Shown one piece after another: positions 22,840-24,069 of a DNA stretch of 24,069 nucleotides. This DNA comes from Bordetella parapertussis (GTDB lineage Bacteria > Pseudomonadota > Gammaproteobacteria > Burkholderiales > Burkholderiaceae_C). Below the pieces are notes generated by a model. It did not search any database and was not told where the DNA came from. It saw only the letters and a list, made by a program, of their open reading frames with translations. The position numbers and the translations under genes were made by a program. The first letter of the stretch is position 1; each line of letters begins with the position of its first letter. Location of the stretch: NCBI GenBank assembly GCA_945882755.1, contig CAMCWS010000024.1, forward strand, positions 1 through 24,069, written 5' to 3'.

Positions 22840-22869
22840 ATATTAGCACTCTCTGGCGGAGAGTGCTAA
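22840..22869 (-). promoter_or_regulatory. Probable rpoH promoter overlapping CIRCE
   Basis: Read on the minus strand, TTAGCA (complement of 22864-22869) and TAATAT (complement of 22840-22845) are 18 bp apart and could be the -35 and -10 hexamers. Transcription would begin near 22832, about 22 nt before the rpoH ATG. The -35 is only a partial match to TTGACA, so the call is tentative; the appeal is that the CIRCE element covers almost exactly this interval. Confidence 0.45.
22843..22869. promoter_or_regulatory. CIRCE operator (HrcA binding site), perfect match
   Basis: TTAGCACTC, nine bases, then GAGTGCTAA: both 9-bp arms match the classical CIRCE consensus without mismatch and the spacing is exact. 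CIRCE is the operator of the heat-shock repressor HrcA, usually found before groESL or dnaK operons. Here it lies 33 bp upstream of the rpoH ATG, and no chaperone gene is nearby. It is more than 90 bp from the toxin-antitoxin start on the other side. Confidence 0.95.
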
Positions 22870-22899
22870 GGATTTTTCGGGTTTACCCTGTTACTTGTG

Positions 22900-22928
22900 T
22901 TGACATGAGATACACGTTGACCTACTAT
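22900..22928 (+). promoter_or_regulatory. Sigma70-type promoter for the toxin-antitoxin pair
   Basis: TTGACA (22900-22905), a 17-bp spacer, then TACTAT (22923-22928): consensus -35, near-consensus -10 and ideal spacing. Transcription would start near 22935, giving a leader of about 29 nt before the antitoxin ATG. GTTGAC occurs twice (22899-22904 and 22916-22921), 17 bp apart, and could be part of an autoregulatory operator. Confidence 0.7.
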
Positions 22929-22963
22929 TTGTATATCTAATGTACATGCACAAGGAGATCGTC

Positions 22964-23233
22964 ATGCGCGATGCCGCCATCAACCTGCGAGCCCAGCCTG
23001 AGCAACGAGATTTGATTGACCAGGCAGCGAGCTTGCTTCGCAAAAACCGCTCTGACTTCATGTTGGAGGCTGCCTGTGACAGAGCGCAGGCCGTTTTACT
23101 TGATCAGGTGTTTTTCAGTTTGGACGCTGTTAAATTTCAAGCGTTCAACGCCATGCTGGATACACCCATCCAGCCAAACGAGGGGCTTGCGCGTTTGTTG
23201 GAAGTCAAAGCGCCTTGGAAAAATGGCACATGA
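22964..23233 (+). CDS. DUF1778 (TacA-like) antitoxin
   Basis: An 89-residue antitoxin starting at ATG 22964, which has AAGGAG at 22952-22957; the in-frame ATG codons further upstream lack this site. The N-terminal part MRDAAINLRAQPEQRDLIDQAASLLRKNRSDFMLEAACDRA is a ribbon-helix-helix DNA-binding fold. The C-terminal part (FNAMLDTPIQPNEGLARLLEVKAPW) has the segment that in TacA-type antitoxins wraps and blocks the acetyltransferase toxin. It probably represses its own promoter with the toxin bound. Its TGA overlaps the toxin ATG. Confidence 0.9.
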   Translation: MRDAAINLRAQPEQRDLIDQAASLLRKNRSDFMLEAACDRAQAVLLDQVFFSLDAVKFQAFNAMLDTPIQPNEGLARLLEVKAPWKNGT

Positions 23234-23712
23234 ACCTGCAAAGCCCAGCTCTGCTGACGCAAGATCACCAAGTCCATGCATTTGCTTGCGGCGAAACGGT
23301 TTTGGATGAATGGCTCAAGCGCCGCGCCTTGGCCAACAACATCAGTGGTGCCAGCCGTACGTTTGCTGTGGCTGACGATCACCTTGAAGTGATGGGCTAT
23401 TACGCATTGGCAGCTGGCGCCGTGGCGCATCAGGATTCAAACCGTGCCATTCGGCAAAACATGCCTGACCCTATTCCCGTGATGGTGTTGGCACGGTTGG
23501 CTGTGGATGTTCGTGCGCAGGGAATGAAGCTAGGCGCAGCCTTGCTGCGAGACGCTGTGCAGCGTTGCATACAGGTATCCCAAAATGCGGGTGTACGCGC
23601 CTTGCTTGTCCATGCCTTGAACGATAAAGCCCGGCAGTTTTATGAACACTACGGCTTTAAAGCTGCGCCTGCACATCCCATGACCTTGATGCTGAGTATC
23701 AGGAGCAGCTAA
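23230..23712 (+). CDS. GNAT-family toxin (TacT-like tRNA acetyltransferase)
   Basis: A 160-residue GNAT protein; start ATG 23230 overlaps the antitoxin stop (ATGA). The family N-terminus HQVHAFACGETVLDEWLKRRALANNISGASRTFAVADD is present, and LARLAVDVRAQGMKLGAALLRDAV holds the acetyl-CoA pyrophosphate loop in the Q/R-x-x-G-x-G/A style. The C-terminal ARQFYEHYGFKAAP contains the conserved tyrosine used as general acid in studied toxins. TacT, AtaT and related toxins acetylate the amino group of aminoacyl-tRNAs and stop translation; the tRNA preference here cannot be read. It pairs with the DUF1778 gene. Confidence 0.9.
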   Translation: MNLQSPALLTQDHQVHAFACGETVLDEWLKRRALANNISGASRTFAVADDHLEVMGYYALAAGAVAHQDSNRAIRQNMPDPIPVMVLARLAVDVRAQGMKLGAALLRDAVQRCIQVSQNAGVRALLVHALNDKARQFYEHYGFKAAPAHPMTLMLSIRSS

Positions 23713-23736
23713 ATCACGCTTCGGCGGTGGTAAGCC

Positions 23737-24069
23737 CTAGGCTGGTTTTTGAGGGAGGCCTTGTTTGCCTGCAAACACCGCCTTCCCCCCCATGGCCTCT
23801 TCAATTCGCAAGCCTTCGTTCCATTTGGCCATGCGCTCTGACCGCGCAAACGAGCCCACTTTCAGCTGTCCCGTGTCCCAGCCTGTCGCCAAGTGAACGA
23901 TGGCGGTGTCCTCGGTTTCCCCAGAACGCGCTGATACCACCATGCCCCAGCCTGCCGCTCGCGCCACTTCCATGGCTTGCACCGTCTCGGTGATGGTGCC
24001 TATTTGGTTGGGTTTGAGCAGCACTGCGTTGCAGGCCTTGTCTTGAATGGCTTGGGCCACCAAACTGGC
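23737..24069 (-). CDS. Enolase-superfamily phosphopyruvate hydratase paralogue, C-terminal part (cut by window end)
   Basis: The visible 110 residues end at TAG 23737-23739; the rest lies beyond 24069. LLKPNQIGTITETVQAMEVARAAGWGMVVSARSGETEDTAIVHLA and FARSERMAKWNEGLRIEEAMG are clearly the C-terminal barrel of an enolase. The catalytic lysine (in LLKPNQ) and the substrate-binding arginine, serine and lysine (RSGETED, AKWN) remain. The histidine of the canonical SHRSGETED motif (His373 in yeast numbering) is alanine here, and the usual hydrophobic residue after the lysine is proline. It may be a second, specialised enolase-like enzyme rather than the glycolytic one; calling it eno would be premature. 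Convergent with the toxin gene, 24 bp apart. Confidence 0.8.
   Translation of the reverse strand, partial: ASLVAQAIQDKACNAVLLKPNQIGTITETVQAMEVARAAGWGMVVSARSGETEDTAIVHLATGWDTGQLKVGSFARSERMAKWNEGLRIEEAMGGKAVFAGKQGLPQKPA

Noticed and set aside
1..24069. CRISPR array, prophage or transposase genes
   Set aside because: No regularly spaced short repeats with unique spacers and no integrase, transposase or phage structural motif were found.

Overview
The window looks like a chromosomal segment of a betaproteobacterium of the order Burkholderiales, probably Comamonadaceae-like (Limnohabitans/Rhodoferax type). This is inferred from the gene set and order: cytochrome c4 next to a DUF1841 gene, a complete aa3/caa3 cytochrome c oxidase cluster with DUF2970 and DUF2909 genes, and rpoH. 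No 16S or other taxonomic marker is present, so the placement is moderate confidence.

Layout. (1) Positions 1 to about 3920 are strikingly AT-rich compared with the rest and hold surface-glycosylation genes: the tail of one glycosyltransferase, a TPR protein with a GT9-like C-terminal domain, a second copy of the first glycosyltransferase (its last 129 bp identical to the copy at the window edge), and a third DxD glycosyltransferase closed by a terminator. (2) 3919-4456 is an intergenic scar with two tiny overlapping ORFs bracketed by a near-perfect 14-bp direct repeat. It marks the junction between the AT-rich block and normal chromosome. (3) 4457-6809 (minus strand) is a MoxR ATPase / small membrane protein / CoxE-type VWA cluster. 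(4) 6899-12755 is housekeeping: cytochrome c4, DUF1841, 3-oxoadipyl-CoA thiolase, ferredoxin-NADP reductase, a MaoC hydratase, TrmL, ComF and a BioC-like methyltransferase. (5) 12849-21878 is the cytochrome oxidase locus: coxB (cytochrome-c-fused), ctaD, a 36-residue small assembly protein, ctaG/cox11, DUF2970 and ctaE, closed by a strong terminator; then an opposite-strand DUF2909 gene; then surf1, a Sco-like thioredoxin-fold protein, ctaA, ctaB and sco. (6) 21871-22809 is rpoH on the minus strand, with a perfect CIRCE operator over its probable promoter. (7) 22964-23712 is a DUF1778/GNAT toxin-antitoxin pair with its own sigma70-like promoter. (8) The window ends inside a divergent enolase paralogue lacking the catalytic histidine.

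How the genes work together. Region 5 encodes both the enzyme and its cofactor pathway: CtaB and CtaA make heme A, Surf1 helps insert it, Cox11 and Sco deliver copper to CuB and CuA, and subunits I, II and III form the oxidase. Cytochrome c4 in region 4 is a plausible periplasmic electron donor. Region 1 probably modifies a surface glycan or glycoprotein. The rpoH operator suggests that the HrcA and sigma32 heat-shock circuits are linked in this organism.

I did not find a clear-cut new defence or mobile system. The most notable items are the recent glycosyltransferase duplication, the CIRCE element on rpoH, the His-less enolase, the second Sco-like protein and the small two-ORF scar.
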